Positions 34,930 to 43,963 of a DNA stretch of 64,000 bases are shown piece after piece. The stretch covers positions 1-64,000 of the forward strand of contig JAGBGX010000019.1 of assembly GCA_017935745.1 (NCBI GenBank), read 5' to 3'. Position 1 is the first letter of the stretch. Each line of letters opens with the position of its first letter. The stretch comes from Treponema sp. Its GTDB lineage: Bacteria > Spirochaetota > Spirochaetia > Treponematales > Treponemataceae. The notes beneath the pieces were generated by a model, which had not been told where the DNA came from, searched no databases, and saw only the letters and a program-made list of their open reading frames with translations. The position numbers and the translations under genes were made by a program.

Positions 34930-36281
34930 AGTGGCGCATCTGGCTTTTGTCGATTGGAATCATGCTCGCAAGCGTCCTCATCTTCGGATTCGCGTCAACG
35001 CGGGTCTACTACAAGTCGTCCGTTGACGGAAGCAAGCAGTTCCTGCGCGTCTACATGAATTCGTTCAGCAGCGAATTTCCGCTGGACGTGCAGGGAGCGC
35101 GCGCGTTCTCGCAAAAACTCGGCGGCGCGCGCGTTACGTTCCTTGACGGAAACGGAAACGTCCTTGCGGACAGCATCGCGGACGCACCGCAGGAAAACCA
35201 TGCCGGACGGACTGAGGCGCGGGACGCGCTTTCCTTCGGCGAGGGATTTTCTGTGCGCGGAAGCCCCACGCTCGGAAAGAACATGATTTACTATTGCAGG
35301 AATTTCGGCGGCGAAGGCGAAGAGCGATTCCTCGTGCGGATTGCCGTTTTCACCGACTCAGGCTGGAGCATTTTCGCGCGAACGCTTCCCACGTTCGCGG
35401 CGTTCTCCGTGATTCTGGTCGCGCTCTGCCTTCTGCTCGCCGCGGCCGCCACGCACTTCATCCTCAGCCCGGTCGCCCGGCTCGCTTCCCAGGCGGCGGA
35501 CGGTCAGACGGCGGAAAGCGTCTATCCCGAGCTGAAGGAAATCGCCGGAATCCTGAACGAGCGCAGCCGCAGCATCCAGCGGCAGATGGACGAAATCCAC
35601 GCGGAAAAGGAGCTTGTGGAAAAGGCGCGCGCATCGAAGGACGAATTCATTTCCAACGTAACGCACGAAATGAACACGCCGCTCACGTCAATCCACGGAT
35701 ACGCGGAGCTTCTGGATGCGGGCGGAATGAGCGACGGTCAGCGCGCCGTGGCGTACAAAACAATCATGGCGCAGAGCGAGCGGCTCACGAACCTGATTGC
35801 GTGCATCATCAACTACAGCGAAATCGACAACGACGAGCTTCCGTCCTACGAGGTGGACTTTTCGACGCTCGCCCGGGAGACGCTGCACGCCCTCAAGCCC
35901 GAGTCGGACAAGCGGAACATCACGGTAACCGAGCGCATCGACGACAACGTGATTGTGATGAGCCGCCACGAACGCCTGAGCGAAATCTTCGGGAACCTCG
36001 TGCGCAACGCCATCAAGTACAACAAGGACGGCGGAAGCATCTCGGTCTCGCTCAGCCGGCAGAAGCTCGTCGTCGAGGACACGGGCATCGGCATCGCGGA
36101 AGAAAACATGGGCAAAGTGTTCTCGCGCTTTTTCACGGTAGACAAGTCGCACAGCGGCAAGAACGGCGGATTCGGACTGGGACTCGCTGTCGCCAAAAAA
36201 ATCTGCCGCAAGTCCGGCTGGAACATCAGCGTCAAAAGCACCCTCGGCCAAGGAAGCGCGTTCACGGTGGAATTCTGCTGA
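34926..36281 (+). CDS. Membrane sensor histidine kinase
   Basis: 451 aa from a GTG start that overlaps the regulator stop. TM1 is residues 3-22, a periplasmic domain of about 125 aa follows (YKSSVDGSKQFLRVYMNSF), then TM2 about 155-178. HisKA has H in FISNVTHEMNTPLTSIHGY; the HATPase has N-box NLVRNAIKYNKDG, G1 EDTGIGIAEE, the F-box SRFF and G2 GGFGLGLAVAKKI. Asn in the H-box (HEMNTP) resembles PhoR/ResE kinases. It phosphorylates the response regulator at 34288-34929. Confidence 0.92.
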   Translation: MKWRIWLLSIGIMLASVLIFGFASTRVYYKSSVDGSKQFLRVYMNSFSSEFPLDVQGARAFSQKLGGARVTFLDGNGNVLADSIADAPQENHAGRTEARDALSFGEGFSVRGSPTLGKNMIYYCRNFGGEGEERFLVRIAVFTDSGWSIFARTLPTFAAFSVILVALCLLLAAAATHFILSPVARLASQAADGQTAESVYPELKEIAGILNERSRSIQRQMDEIHAEKELVEKARASKDEFISNVTHEMNTPLTSIHGYAELLDAGGMSDGQRAVAYKTIMAQSERLTNLIACIINYSEIDNDELPSYEVDFSTLARETLHALKPESDKRNITVTERIDDNVIVMSRHERLSEIFGNLVRNAIKYNKDGGSISVSLSRQKLVVEDTGIGIAEENMGKVFSRFFTVDKSHSGKNGGFGLGLAVAKKICRKSGWNISVKSTLGQGSAFTVEFC

Positions 36282-36371
36282 ACGGAACAAACCGCGGATT
36301 GCGGTGCGGAAAGCGGAAGAAGCGTTGCGATTTTCAGAAGCATCTGGGCGTTGTCCGGCGCAGGGAAACTA

Positions 36372-36938
36372 TTATTTGACTTCTACAGTAACGCCCGACA
36401 CCCCGATTTTTTCCTCAGTCCATTTTGCTTTTTCGTTTTCGTCTGCCACGTAGATGGTTTTCAACTTTTCGCAACTGCGGAACACCTCTTCGCCGATTTT
36501 TGTTACACTGCCGGAAATCGTTATATTTGTAAGATTACTGCAATGAGAGAACGTCCACCTGCCGATTGCTGTTACGCTGTTTGGAATCGTTATGCTTGTC
36601 AAACCATAGCAGCTGTAGAACGCATTCTTTCCGATTTCTGTTACGCCGTCGGGGATTATGACATCACCTTTCACATATCTGCAGCTTTTCAGGACACCGT
36701 CATCTATCTCCAATACGGGCTTTTCCGTTTCACCGCCCGTTCCGCTTCCTCCTGCCCCGCCCGAACCGCCATTGCCTGAGCCGCCAGTTGAAGAACCACC
36801 GCCGCTGACGTTTGTGCCTCCGCCGGAATCATCGCCGCCAGAACTTCCGCCGTCCGAGCAGCTTGTGCAGACGAGGCTCACCGAAAATAGCACCGCAATC
36901 GCCGCGGCCGCCGCTTTTTTCCCAAAAATTCGTTTCAT
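36372..36938 (-). CDS. BspA-like leucine-rich-repeat surface lipoprotein
   Basis: 188 aa. The signal has lipobox VCTSC. A low-complexity Gly/Ser linker follows (about residues 27-68, SGGG and GGSG repeats), then about four LRR_5 repeats: VIIPDGVTEIGKNAFYSCYGL, SITIPNSVTAIGRWTFSHCSNL and NITISGSVTKIGEEVFRSCEKL. BspA-family repeats in oral treponemes and Tannerella mediate binding to host proteins or other bacteria. It is short for the family, with few repeats, which suggests a compact adhesin or a member of a larger set. Confidence 0.87.
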   Translation of the reverse strand: MKRIFGKKAAAAAIAVLFSVSLVCTSCSDGGSSGGDDSGGGTNVSGGGSSTGGSGNGGSGGAGGSGTGGETEKPVLEIDDGVLKSCRYVKGDVIIPDGVTEIGKNAFYSCYGLTSITIPNSVTAIGRWTFSHCSNLTNITISGSVTKIGEEVFRSCEKLKTIYVADENEKAKWTEEKIGVSGVTVEVK

Positions 36939-37104
36939 AGTTTCCTCCTAAAAACCGGGCATTTCCTGTTCAACTCCGTAAAAATCTGTGTTTTTTCACG
37001 AAAACTACGGAAATTCGTAGTTATAGGTTATATTACTACGTAAATTAGGATAAATCAATTAAAAAACTATGAATTTTCGGAGTAATTCTCAATAAAATGA
37101 AGTT

Positions 37105-37368
37105 ATGTCGTTTTGGGAAAAGGTGGAAGCTCTGAGGGCTGAGCAGAACACCTCGTACAGATGGATTGCGTCGCAGATGGGCGTTTCAGAAACTACCGTT
37201 TCCAGCATGAGGAAGGCAGGAACAGAGCCGCGCGCCGGCGATGCGGTGAAAATAGCAAAGGCGTTGGGAACAACGGTCGAATTTCTTGCAGGAACGGAAG
37301 ACAACGGCTACTACAAAAAATACACCGCCCTGAAAAACGCCCTCCGCGAGCTGCTCGCCTCACAGTAA
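37105..37368 (+). CDS. Small XRE-family regulator
   Basis: 87 aa, almost entirely a Cro/C1 helix-turn-helix (VEALRAEQNTSYRWIASQMG, VSETTVSSMRKAGTEP, VKIAKALGTTVEFLAG) with a short helical tail. It resembles the 16547 regulator in size and ending (VEFLAG/VEYLVTG). It is divergent from the BspA-like lipoprotein across 166 bp and could control it; this is positional inference. TAAAAT ends 6 nt before the ATG, so a leaderless start is possible. Confidence 0.8.
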   Translation: MSFWEKVEALRAEQNTSYRWIASQMGVSETTVSSMRKAGTEPRAGDAVKIAKALGTTVEFLAGTEDNGYYKKYTALKNALRELLASQ

Positions 37369-37429
37369 ATCAGCAGGGCGGACGCGTAAGCCGCATCCAA
37401 AAATTCCGCGCAAATCAGATAAAATATTC

Positions 37430-37585
37430 CATGCTTTTTTATTATCCGGGCGTTCCCCTTCGTTCGCACCCTGCGGTTGCTCACTTCGAGTCGGGCTATT
37501 CAGGGTTCCGCTGTCGCTCCATTGCTCCACTGCGTTCCGCAACGGCTTACGCCGCCCTTACTATCCCTAACGCGTTTTCTGCCCG
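37430..37585. repeat. Dispersed intergenic repeat, copy 1
   Basis: Shares an ordered skeleton with 59330-59500: ATTATCCGGGCGTTCCCC, GCACCCTGCGGTTGCTC, GTCGGGCTATTC, TCCGCTGTCGCTCCATTGC, then ATCCCTAACGCG. No ORF with a ribosome site is present. It lies after the XRE gene and before the end of the convergent MATE gene. Confidence 0.65.
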
Positions 37586-38923
37586 CTAATACCCATACCG
37601 CCCTTTCTTCACGACAAAGAAGAACGCGGTCATGGCGGCGCTTGCGGCTTCGGCGGCGGCGATGGAAATCCAGATTCCGTCCGCGCCCCACACGAGCGGC
37701 AGCACGATGACGGCGGCGCACTGGAACACGAGCGTCCGCAGGAACGAGATGAGCGCGGAAGTCAGTCCGTCGTTGAGCGCGGTGAAGAACGACGAGCCGT
37801 AGATTGAAAATCCCGACAGCAGGAACGAGAACGAAAAGATTCTGAACGCGTGGACAGTCATCTCAAGCAGCGCAGCGTCATAGCCCACGAACACGCGCGA
37901 AAGCGTCCGCGCCAGAAGCTGCCCCGCCGCGAACATGCACAGCGAGCACAGCCCGATTACGGCAAAACTCTTCCGCCGCATATTCTTCAGCTCCGGCCGG
38001 TTCTGCGCGCCGTAGTGGTAGCCCGCAATCGGGGCGGAGCCGACAGAATAGCCGATGAAAACCGCGTTGAACACGAGGCTCACGTACATCAGCACTCCGT
38101 AGGAAGCCACTCCGTCCTCGCCCGCGTACTTCATCAGCTGGACGTTGTAGAGCATTCCGACGACGGAAGCCGAGACGCTGTTGACAAGCTCCGAAGAGCC
38201 GTTCGTAACCGTCTTCAAAAGCGCGCGGAAATCAATCCGGCATCTTCCCAGACGAAGGCTGCTCGTGTTCTTCCGCGAAAAATAGACAATCGGAATGATT
38301 CCGCCCACGCCCTGCGCCACAGCCGTGGCAGCAGCCGCGCCTTCCACGCCCCAGCCGAACACAGCGACAAACAGCGCGTCGAGCACCATGTTCGTGCAGC
38401 CGGTCGCGACCGTTACCGCAAGCCCGAACTTCGGCTTTCCCGCGACCGTGAAGAGGCACTGGAATTCATACTGAAGAATATAGAACGGAAGCGTGGCGCA
38501 GACAATTCGTCCGTAGCGAAGGCTTCCTTCCAGAAGCGCGCCCTCCGCACCCATCAGCGACGCAACCGGGCGCAGGAACAGCAGCCCCGCCGCCGCAATC
38601 ACGACGCCCGAGAACGCCGCCGCGTACACCACGAGCGAAAACGTCTCGTCCGCCTTCTTTTGGTTTCCCTCGCCGAGCGTCTTTGCAATCAGCGCGCCGC
38701 CTCCCGTCCCGAACAGAAATCCCGCGCCGCCGAGCAGCATGAGAAGCGGCATGATGAAGTTGACCGCCGCAAACGCCGTCTTCCCCGTGAAGTTTGAGAC
38801 AAAAAATCCGTCCACAACGCCGTATATAGATGTAAATACAAGCATTACAACCGACGGAAACGTAAAGCGCAGAAGCCGCGCCATCGTAAAATGATCAGAA
38901 ATGCGAATCGTGCTTTTTGGCAT
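37586..38923 (-). CDS. MATE-family efflux transporter
   Basis: 445 aa, 12 predicted membrane helices in two bundles. MATE marks are FTSIYGVVDGFFVSNFTG in helix 1-2, GGGALIAKTLGEGNQKKADE in the first loop and SVGSAPIAGYHYGAQNRPELKN at the start of the second half. It exports cationic drugs or toxins in exchange for H+ or Na+; the substrate is unknown. GGAGAAAAACT precedes the ATG. A second, diverged MATE gene lies at 57709-59118. Confidence 0.9.
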   Translation of the reverse strand: MPKSTIRISDHFTMARLLRFTFPSVVMLVFTSIYGVVDGFFVSNFTGKTAFAAVNFIMPLLMLLGGAGFLFGTGGGALIAKTLGEGNQKKADETFSLVVYAAAFSGVVIAAAGLLFLRPVASLMGAEGALLEGSLRYGRIVCATLPFYILQYEFQCLFTVAGKPKFGLAVTVATGCTNMVLDALFVAVFGWGVEGAAAATAVAQGVGGIIPIVYFSRKNTSSLRLGRCRIDFRALLKTVTNGSSELVNSVSASVVGMLYNVQLMKYAGEDGVASYGVLMYVSLVFNAVFIGYSVGSAPIAGYHYGAQNRPELKNMRRKSFAVIGLCSLCMFAAGQLLARTLSRVFVGYDAALLEMTVHAFRIFSFSFLLSGFSIYGSSFFTALNDGLTSALISFLRTLVFQCAAVIVLPLVWGADGIWISIAAAEAASAAMTAFFFVVKKGRYGY

Positions 38924-39039
38924 AGTTTTTCTCCTGTTCCTCCCGGAACACCGCTATAGACACAGGAAAGGGATTCTAACGGCGATTCCGGCAAATGTCA
39001 AGCGAGAGGGAAAAAGAGTCTGCGGAAAACTTTAGCCCC

Positions 39040-39069
39040 TTGCCCTCTCCCGCCCGAACCTGCTAGAAT
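39040..39069 (+). promoter_or_regulatory. Promoter of the acetyltransferase at 39077, leaderless
   Basis: TTGCCC (39040-39045), 18-bp spacer, TAGAAT (39064-39069). An ATG at 39068 overlaps the -10 box, so the in-frame ATG at 39077, 7 nt downstream, is the likely start. Confidence 0.55.
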
Positions 39070-39076
39070 GTCCGCT

Positions 39077-39601
39077 ATGATTATCAAAACGAATCGGCTC
39101 GGACTGCGCGAGCTGACGCAGGACGATTTTCCGGCGCTGTGCGAAATGCTCAAGGACGGCGAAACAATGCGCGCGTATGAAGGCGCATTCAGCGATGACG
39201 AGGCGCACGAATGGCTCGACCGGCAGATTGCTCGCTACAAAAAATGGGGCTTCGGACTGTGGGCGGCGGTCCTTGCGGAAAGCGGAAGACTCATCGGTCA
39301 ATGCGGACTGACAATGCAGCCGTGGAAAGACCGCGAGGTGCTTGAAGTCGGCTGGATTTTCAACCGCGCGTACTGGCACTGCGGCTACGCGACGGAAGTG
39401 GGCGCGGCGTGCAAAGCGTATGCGTTCGACATCCTTGGCGCGGCGGAAGTCTGCTCGATAATCCGCGACACAAACACCGCCTCCCAAAACGTCGCGCTCC
39501 GAATCGGCATGACAAAACGCGACGAATGGACAAAGCACTACCGCGGCGTAGAAATGCCGCATTTCCGGTACGTTGCAGCGCGGGAGCAAAAGGATGCATG
39601 A
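39077..39601 (+). CDS. GNAT acetyltransferase, RimJ/RimL type
   Basis: 174 aa. It opens with the RimJ-like TNRLGLRELTQDDFPALCEM and has EVGWIFNRAYWHCGYATEVG as motif A (acetyl-CoA site) and NTASQNVALRIGM as motif B. RimJ/RimL relatives acetylate protein N-termini or small amines, and the substrate is unknown. The start is placed by the -10 box at 39064-39069. GC-rich, core-like codons. Confidence 0.85.
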   Translation: MIIKTNRLGLRELTQDDFPALCEMLKDGETMRAYEGAFSDDEAHEWLDRQIARYKKWGFGLWAAVLAESGRLIGQCGLTMQPWKDREVLEVGWIFNRAYWHCGYATEVGAACKAYAFDILGAAEVCSIIRDTNTASQNVALRIGMTKRDEWTKHYRGVEMPHFRYVAAREQKDA

Positions 39602-39636
39602 AGGGAAGAACAGACGGGCGGCTTTTTCTCCCGACT

Positions 39637-40188
39637 TTAAATCGCCGCCAAAAACTCCGCCGCCTGAGATTCAAGCCGCGCGGAGTCTTCTTCCCGGAGC
39701 GCCAGCCTGTCCGTCTGGAACGATTCGGCATCCGCGCTGAATCCGCTTCCGTCCGCGCACAGCACTTCCATCCGCATGAACGAAAGCAGCTTCTGCAAGT
39801 CGGCGCGCACCGAGCGTGTCGCGTTCTTTCCGCCCGCGCCGCTGACCGTTACTTTCTTCCCGGCGGCGGCAGTTCCGCTTGCAAAGTCCCCGGGAATGAG
39901 CGGCCGCGAAAGCCAGTCGAGCAGGTTCTTGAGCGCGCCCGGAACAGCCCCGTTGTACTCGGGCGAAAAAATCCAGATTCCGTCAGCTTCCTGCACAGCC
40001 TTCCGCACACGCGCGACCGCCGCCGGAACAGGAAATTCCGCGTCCTGATTGAAAAACGGCACGTCCGCCCATTCAAGGAACGAAACGTCCGCCCGGCTTC
40101 CGATAATTTCCCGGGCTTTATCCGCCAGCTGCCGGTTGAACGACCGCTTCCGCAGCGACCCGACGATGAAAAGAATCTTCTGTGCCAT
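39637..40188 (-). CDS. NAD(P)H-dependent FMN reductase (flavodoxin-like)
   Basis: 183 aa. The N-terminal ILFIVGSLRKRSFNRQLA is the FMN-phosphate loop (GSxRxxSxN). IWIFSPEYNGAVPGALKNLLDW is the second signature of the NADPH-dependent FMN reductase family (ArsH/ChrR/YieF-like), which reduce quinones, chromate or azo dyes. GGAGG lies 7 nt before the ATG. Convergent with the acetyltransferase at 39077. Confidence 0.88.
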   Translation of the reverse strand: MAQKILFIVGSLRKRSFNRQLADKAREIIGSRADVSFLEWADVPFFNQDAEFPVPAAVARVRKAVQEADGIWIFSPEYNGAVPGALKNLLDWLSRPLIPGDFASGTAAAGKKVTVSGAGGKNATRSVRADLQKLLSFMRMEVLCADGSGFSADAESFQTDRLALREEDSARLESQAAEFLAAI

Positions 40189-40484
40189 AATGCCTCCGCA
40201 ATTAAATATACTAAAACGGGCGCGGAAAGCAAACTGTCCGCTTCATTTCGTTTCGGTTTTCAGCTGCTACGGAAAATGCCTGCGCGTTTTTGAAAAAAAA
40301 GCTGATTTGCCGCGATTTCCAAACGGAAACTGCCCGAAACAGTCTGCGGCGGACAATTTCCAAACCGAAATTGGTCAAAACAATCCGTGGCTGTGCATTT
40401 CGGTACTGAGGGCGATGACGGATTTTTGGTCGGCGGCGGAAAGTTACCCGAAGAGTGCGGAAAGCTTTCTTGATGCCGTGTCCG
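40189..40484. other. Gene-free gap with an imperfect 41-bp tandem repeat
   Basis: No convincing gene. Two units starting near 40316 and 40357 share TTTCCAAAC, GAAA, TG, AAACA and C-G-GGC positions. Nothing else stands out. Confidence 0.45.
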
Positions 40485-40871
40485 TCATGTCTGCGCAATC
40501 TTTTTCAGCGCGTCTTCCACATATTCAACGTAGCTTTGCGAAACGGCATCGCGGATTTTCTGCATGATTTCATTGCTGCCGGGGACAGTTTCCGCAGTCG
40601 GCAGAAAAAGATGGCACACATCGATTCCAAGCGCCTCCGTAATCTGCGCCAGCGTCTTTTCGCTCGGCCAGAAGCGGCTCAGCTCGATGCTCTTGATGGT
40701 GTCCTCCGAGACGTTTGCCCGTTCCGCGAGTGCAAACTGCGTCAGCTTATGAAGTTTTCTCATGCACTTCAGGTTTTCTCCGAGCCGGTTTTGAATTTCC
40801 TTTGCCTGCATAAGGTTTATTTTCACCGCAAACCGCCGCAATAAGAATTGTGTAAATCTCTCTAAAGTCAT
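40485..40871 (-). CDS. XRE-family regulator
   Basis: 128 aa. The Cro/C1 HTH is at about residues 32-88 (LKCMRKLHKLTQFALAERAN, VSEDTIKSIELSRFWPSEKTL, ALGIDVCHLF) with a helical tail. It may start at 40811 (MQAKEIQNRLG); neither start has a good ribosome site. It is divergent from the acyltransferase gene at 40948 across 76 bp and may regulate it (inference). Confidence 0.78.
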   Translation of the reverse strand: MTLERFTQFLLRRFAVKINLMQAKEIQNRLGENLKCMRKLHKLTQFALAERANVSEDTIKSIELSRFWPSEKTLAQITEALGIDVCHLFLPTAETVPGSNEIMQKIRDAVSQSYVEYVEDALKKIAQT

Positions 40872-40947
40872 AAAAGTGTATTAAAACTACATAATAAGTG
40901 TATTATTATTACCTAATATTTATTTTATGTACTTTACGGAGATACTC

Positions 40948-42072
40948 ATGGAAACTCAAGTCCCGAACCAGCCGATTTCGGAAGAAACATCGCGCAGAAT
41001 CACGTCGCTGCGATTTCTGCTTGCGGTGCTAGTTGTTTTTATTCACAACAACTTTACGGCGGAAAGCATTGCAAAGACGTTCGAGGAAACGGGAAGAACT
41101 ATTCCGTTCTGCCAGAACGCTTTCGGACAGTGGGTGCAGCTGTTCATTTCCGGCGGAATCGCACGGTGCGCCGTGCCGCTGTTCTTTCTGTTCGCCGCGT
41201 TCTTGCAGGGCGTGAAAAACGATCCGTATCCAGTGCTGCTCAAGAAAAAGGCAAAGTCGCTTGCGCTGCCGTATGCGCTGTGGATGGCGGTGTACGTTTT
41301 GTATTTCGGCGTTCTCAAGCTTGTCGTTGCGAAAATTGCGCCGCAGGTTCTGGCGCACCCGGACAAAACAATGCTCACTATGACTATGCGCGACTGGGCC
41401 GAATCGCTCATCGGATTTTACAGCGGAACTGGAGATGGAAATCCGAGATTCGCCATGCAGTTTTGGTTTGTGCGCGACCTGATGATTTTTACAGCCGTTT
41501 CGCCGGTTCTCATAAAGCTGATTCGGAAATTTCCTGTCGGAGTATTTTTCTGCGCATCGGTGTTCTATCTTTCCGCGTCAATTTCGTTCGATGCCCATGC
41601 AAATTATTCCGTTTTCTTCTATATTGTTGGATTGTACTGGGGAATTTTCAACTTCGCGCTTTTTGAGAAAATCGACACAATCGGCTGGGCGGAAACGCTC
41701 TGCTTGTTTGCAGCAACGTTTGTTTTGTCAGCTGTTGTTCCGTCCCGGCTGTCCGGATGCTGCGCGACACTTTCCGCCTGTCTGCTTCTTTTGAAATTCA
41801 GCGCGCTCATTTCAAATTCGCAAAAGACGTTTTTCGTGGCGGATTATTTTTCAGGCTTCTCGTTTTTTCTGTACGCAATTCACATGCCGGTTCTGAATGA
41901 GCTTCTGAAAAAATTATGGCTCCGCTTCTTTCCGATGACGAACACGTTCTTCTCGCTGTTTGAATATTTCGGCGTGTCGGTTCTGACGGTCGCCATCGGA
42001 ACAGGAATTGGAATCGCGCTCAAAAAAATCTGTCCGCCGCTGTTCTCACTCCTCAACGGCGGACGGAAATAG
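40948..42072 (+). CDS. Acyltransferase family 3 membrane protein
   Basis: 374 aa with about ten membrane helices. The N-terminal RITSLRFLLAVLVVFIHNNF carries the conserved Arg/His of OafA-like acyltransferases (R..R-x10-H). Such enzymes O-acetylate surface polysaccharide, peptidoglycan or lipids. Later segments (QFWFVRDLMIFTAVSPVL; FSFFLYAIHMPVL) match the family. ACGGAG lies 5 nt before ATG 40948; an earlier ATG at 40927 has no site. The acceptor is unknown. Confidence 0.85.
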   Translation: METQVPNQPISEETSRRITSLRFLLAVLVVFIHNNFTAESIAKTFEETGRTIPFCQNAFGQWVQLFISGGIARCAVPLFFLFAAFLQGVKNDPYPVLLKKKAKSLALPYALWMAVYVLYFGVLKLVVAKIAPQVLAHPDKTMLTMTMRDWAESLIGFYSGTGDGNPRFAMQFWFVRDLMIFTAVSPVLIKLIRKFPVGVFFCASVFYLSASISFDAHANYSVFFYIVGLYWGIFNFALFEKIDTIGWAETLCLFAATFVLSAVVPSRLSGCCATLSACLLLLKFSALISNSQKTFFVADYFSGFSFFLYAIHMPVLNELLKKLWLRFFPMTNTFFSLFEYFGVSVLTVAIGTGIGIALKKICPPLFSLLNGGRK

Positions 42073-42128
42073 CCCGTCGGAATTGCTTCTGCCCGCAAAA
42101 TGGTGTACCATAGCCGCGGAGAAACAAT

Positions 42129-42725
42129 ATGTCATGCATGGAAACAATCTGCGCCCGCCGCAGCATCAGGAAGTTCAGGGAGCAGCCGGTGCCGCGCGCA
42201 CTCACCGAAGAAGTCATCAGGGCGGGAACGCTCGCGCCGTCGGCAAAAAACAGGCAGCCGTGGCAGTTTGTTGTGGCGGAAGGAGATGCAAAGGAAGCGG
42301 CGGTGCGCGCCATGCAAGACGGGCTTGCGCGGGAGCGGAACGAGCCGTTTCTTCCGGGGAGCGCGCGCCATCTTGCCGATGCGGAGAACACGCTGCGCAT
42401 TATGCGCTCCTGCCCCGTGCTGATATTCGCCGTGAATCCGCTTGCGCCCGGATTTGAACGCCCGCTTTCGGCGGAAGAGCGCGTCTATGATTTGTGCAAC
42501 GCGCAGTCGCTCGGAGCCGCGCTGGAAAACATGAGCCTTGCAGCCTGTGAGCTGGGACTGGGAAGCCTCTGGATATGCAACACGTTCTTTGCCCAAAGCG
42601 AATTGCAGTCGTGGCTGAAAACGGACGGGGAGCTGCTTGCCGCCCTCGCGCTCGGATATGCCGATGAGTCGCCCGCAGCCCGCCCGCGTACAGAATTTTC
42701 GTCCGTTGTGGAATGGCGGAAGTGA
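42129..42725 (+). CDS. Nitroreductase-family flavoprotein
   Basis: 198 aa. FMN-binding marks are ICARRSIRKFREQPV (RRSxRxF), LAPSAKNRQPWQFVV (PSxxNxQPW) and SLGAALENMSLAACELGLGSLWI. The C-terminal RPRTEFSSVVEWR is typical. It uses NAD(P)H to reduce nitro compounds, quinones or enones; the substrate is unknown. CGGAG lies 6 nt before the ATG. A second, distant nitroreductase is at 61103-61642. Confidence 0.9.
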   Translation: MSCMETICARRSIRKFREQPVPRALTEEVIRAGTLAPSAKNRQPWQFVVAEGDAKEAAVRAMQDGLARERNEPFLPGSARHLADAENTLRIMRSCPVLIFAVNPLAPGFERPLSAEERVYDLCNAQSLGAALENMSLAACELGLGSLWICNTFFAQSELQSWLKTDGELLAALALGYADESPAARPRTEFSSVVEWRK

Positions 42726-42780
42726 GGCGGTGCGCAGACTGACTGCAAACAGTCCGCCGGGTTGAAAAAGGAGAACTGAA

Positions 42781-43377
42781 ATGGAACTGAAAACGGCGCG
42801 CCTTGTCCTGCGCCCGTGGAACGAATCTGACGCCGAAAGCCTCTATAAATGTGCGTCAGACCCGCTGGTCGGACCGCCGGCAGGATGGCCGCCGCACAAA
42901 AGCATCGCGGAAAGCCTCGAGGTCATCAGAACCGTCTTCTGCGGAAGAGAATGCTACGCCGTCTGCCTTGCGCAAAGCGAGTTCCCGGAAGCCGGCGGCA
43001 CTTCCCGCGCAAATTGCAGCGAAGCTCCCCGCGCCGTCGGCTGCATCGAACTCAAGCTGAACGGACACACCGACATGACGGAGCGCGACGACGAATGTGA
43101 GCTTGGCTACTGGATTGCCCGCCCGCTCTGGGGACGCGGCCTCATTCCCGAAGCTGCCCGCGAGCTGCTGCGCCGGGCATTCGCAGACCTCGGCATGAAC
43201 GCCGTCTGGTGCGGCTATTACGACGGCAACGAGAAGTCCCGCCGCGTGCAGGAAAAGCTTGGCTTCATCTTCCATCACACGTGTCCCGACTGCCCCGTCC
43301 CGCTCCTCGGCGAAACACGGATCGGACACACAAGCATCCTCACGCGCGACCGCTGGCAACAGCTGAATGCTCGCTGA
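42781..43377 (+). CDS. GNAT acetyltransferase, RimJ/RimL type
   Basis: 198 aa. It starts ELKTARLVLRPWNESDAESL. Motif A is ELGYWIARPLWGRGLIPEAA and motif B GYYDGNEKSRRVQEKLGF. An insertion at about residues 60-90 (ECYAVCLAQSEFPEAGG) is Cys- and Ser-rich and not typical. AAGGAG lies 7 nt before the ATG. Co-directional with the nitroreductase (55-bp gap), so possibly co-transcribed. Substrate unknown. Confidence 0.85.
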   Translation: MELKTARLVLRPWNESDAESLYKCASDPLVGPPAGWPPHKSIAESLEVIRTVFCGRECYAVCLAQSEFPEAGGTSRANCSEAPRAVGCIELKLNGHTDMTERDDECELGYWIARPLWGRGLIPEAARELLRRAFADLGMNAVWCGYYDGNEKSRRVQEKLGFIFHHTCPDCPVPLLGETRIGHTSILTRDRWQQLNAR

Positions 43378-43420
43378 CGGACATTGAATGAAAACTGCAC
43401 GCCTCAAAAAATACGGACAC

Positions 43421-43822
43421 TCATCGGAAAATAAGCGTTTTCTGAACAAGGAAGCTGACAAAAAACAGAACTGTATCAACAATCATTTTCAGGACAACGG
43501 TGGGGATATGTATGAAAGAGAATGCGGAGACAAGCGCCGCGCTCGCCGAAAGTTTCAGAACAAACAGAACTGCAAAGAAAATCACTTCGCGGAGTGCGCT
43601 TTTCTTGCTTTCAAAACTCCAGCATTTGTTTATCACAAAATTGACTGCTGTCGAAAGAACTCGGGCACCTGCCGTCGCGGCAAAAATGCGCACTGACTGC
43701 GAAATATCCGTCCTAAGCAGGCACACACGGCATATACTATAAAAAATAAAAAAATCGATTGCCGCCGAAACAAGAGAAGAAATCGTGAATTTTATAAACT
43801 GCGGAATACGAGCTCCTGCCAT
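43421..43822 (-). CDS. GtrA-family membrane protein
   Basis: 133 aa with four membrane helices. The first helix (FIKFTISSLVSAAIDFFIFY) and ARVLSTAVNFVINKCWSFES between helices 2 and 3 are GtrA/DPMS signatures. GtrA proteins help flip polyprenyl-linked sugars across the membrane for surface glycan or O-antigen modification. No glycosyltransferase is adjacent. An extended -10 (TGATACAAT) ends 10 nt before the ATG. Confidence 0.85.
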   Translation of the reverse strand: MAGARIPQFIKFTISSLVSAAIDFFIFYSICRVCLLRTDISQSVRIFAATAGARVLSTAVNFVINKCWSFESKKSALREVIFFAVLFVLKLSASAALVSAFSFIHIPTVVLKMIVDTVLFFVSFLVQKTLIFR

Positions 43823-43963
43823 ATGTAGACTGATTGTATCAAAAACAGCGGTAAAATGACAGACGAAAAATGCAAACAGAATTTTCTACTGAATGTTTAC
43901 ATGCAGCACAAAATAGCGTACTGTATAAAAAACTATCTTACCATTTTTTGAACGGAGGAAAAA

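Noticed and set aside
35294-36379. 361-codon open frame on the plus strand overlapping the kinase gene
   Set aside because: A shifted frame of the histidine kinase, Arg/Gly-rich, with no motif.
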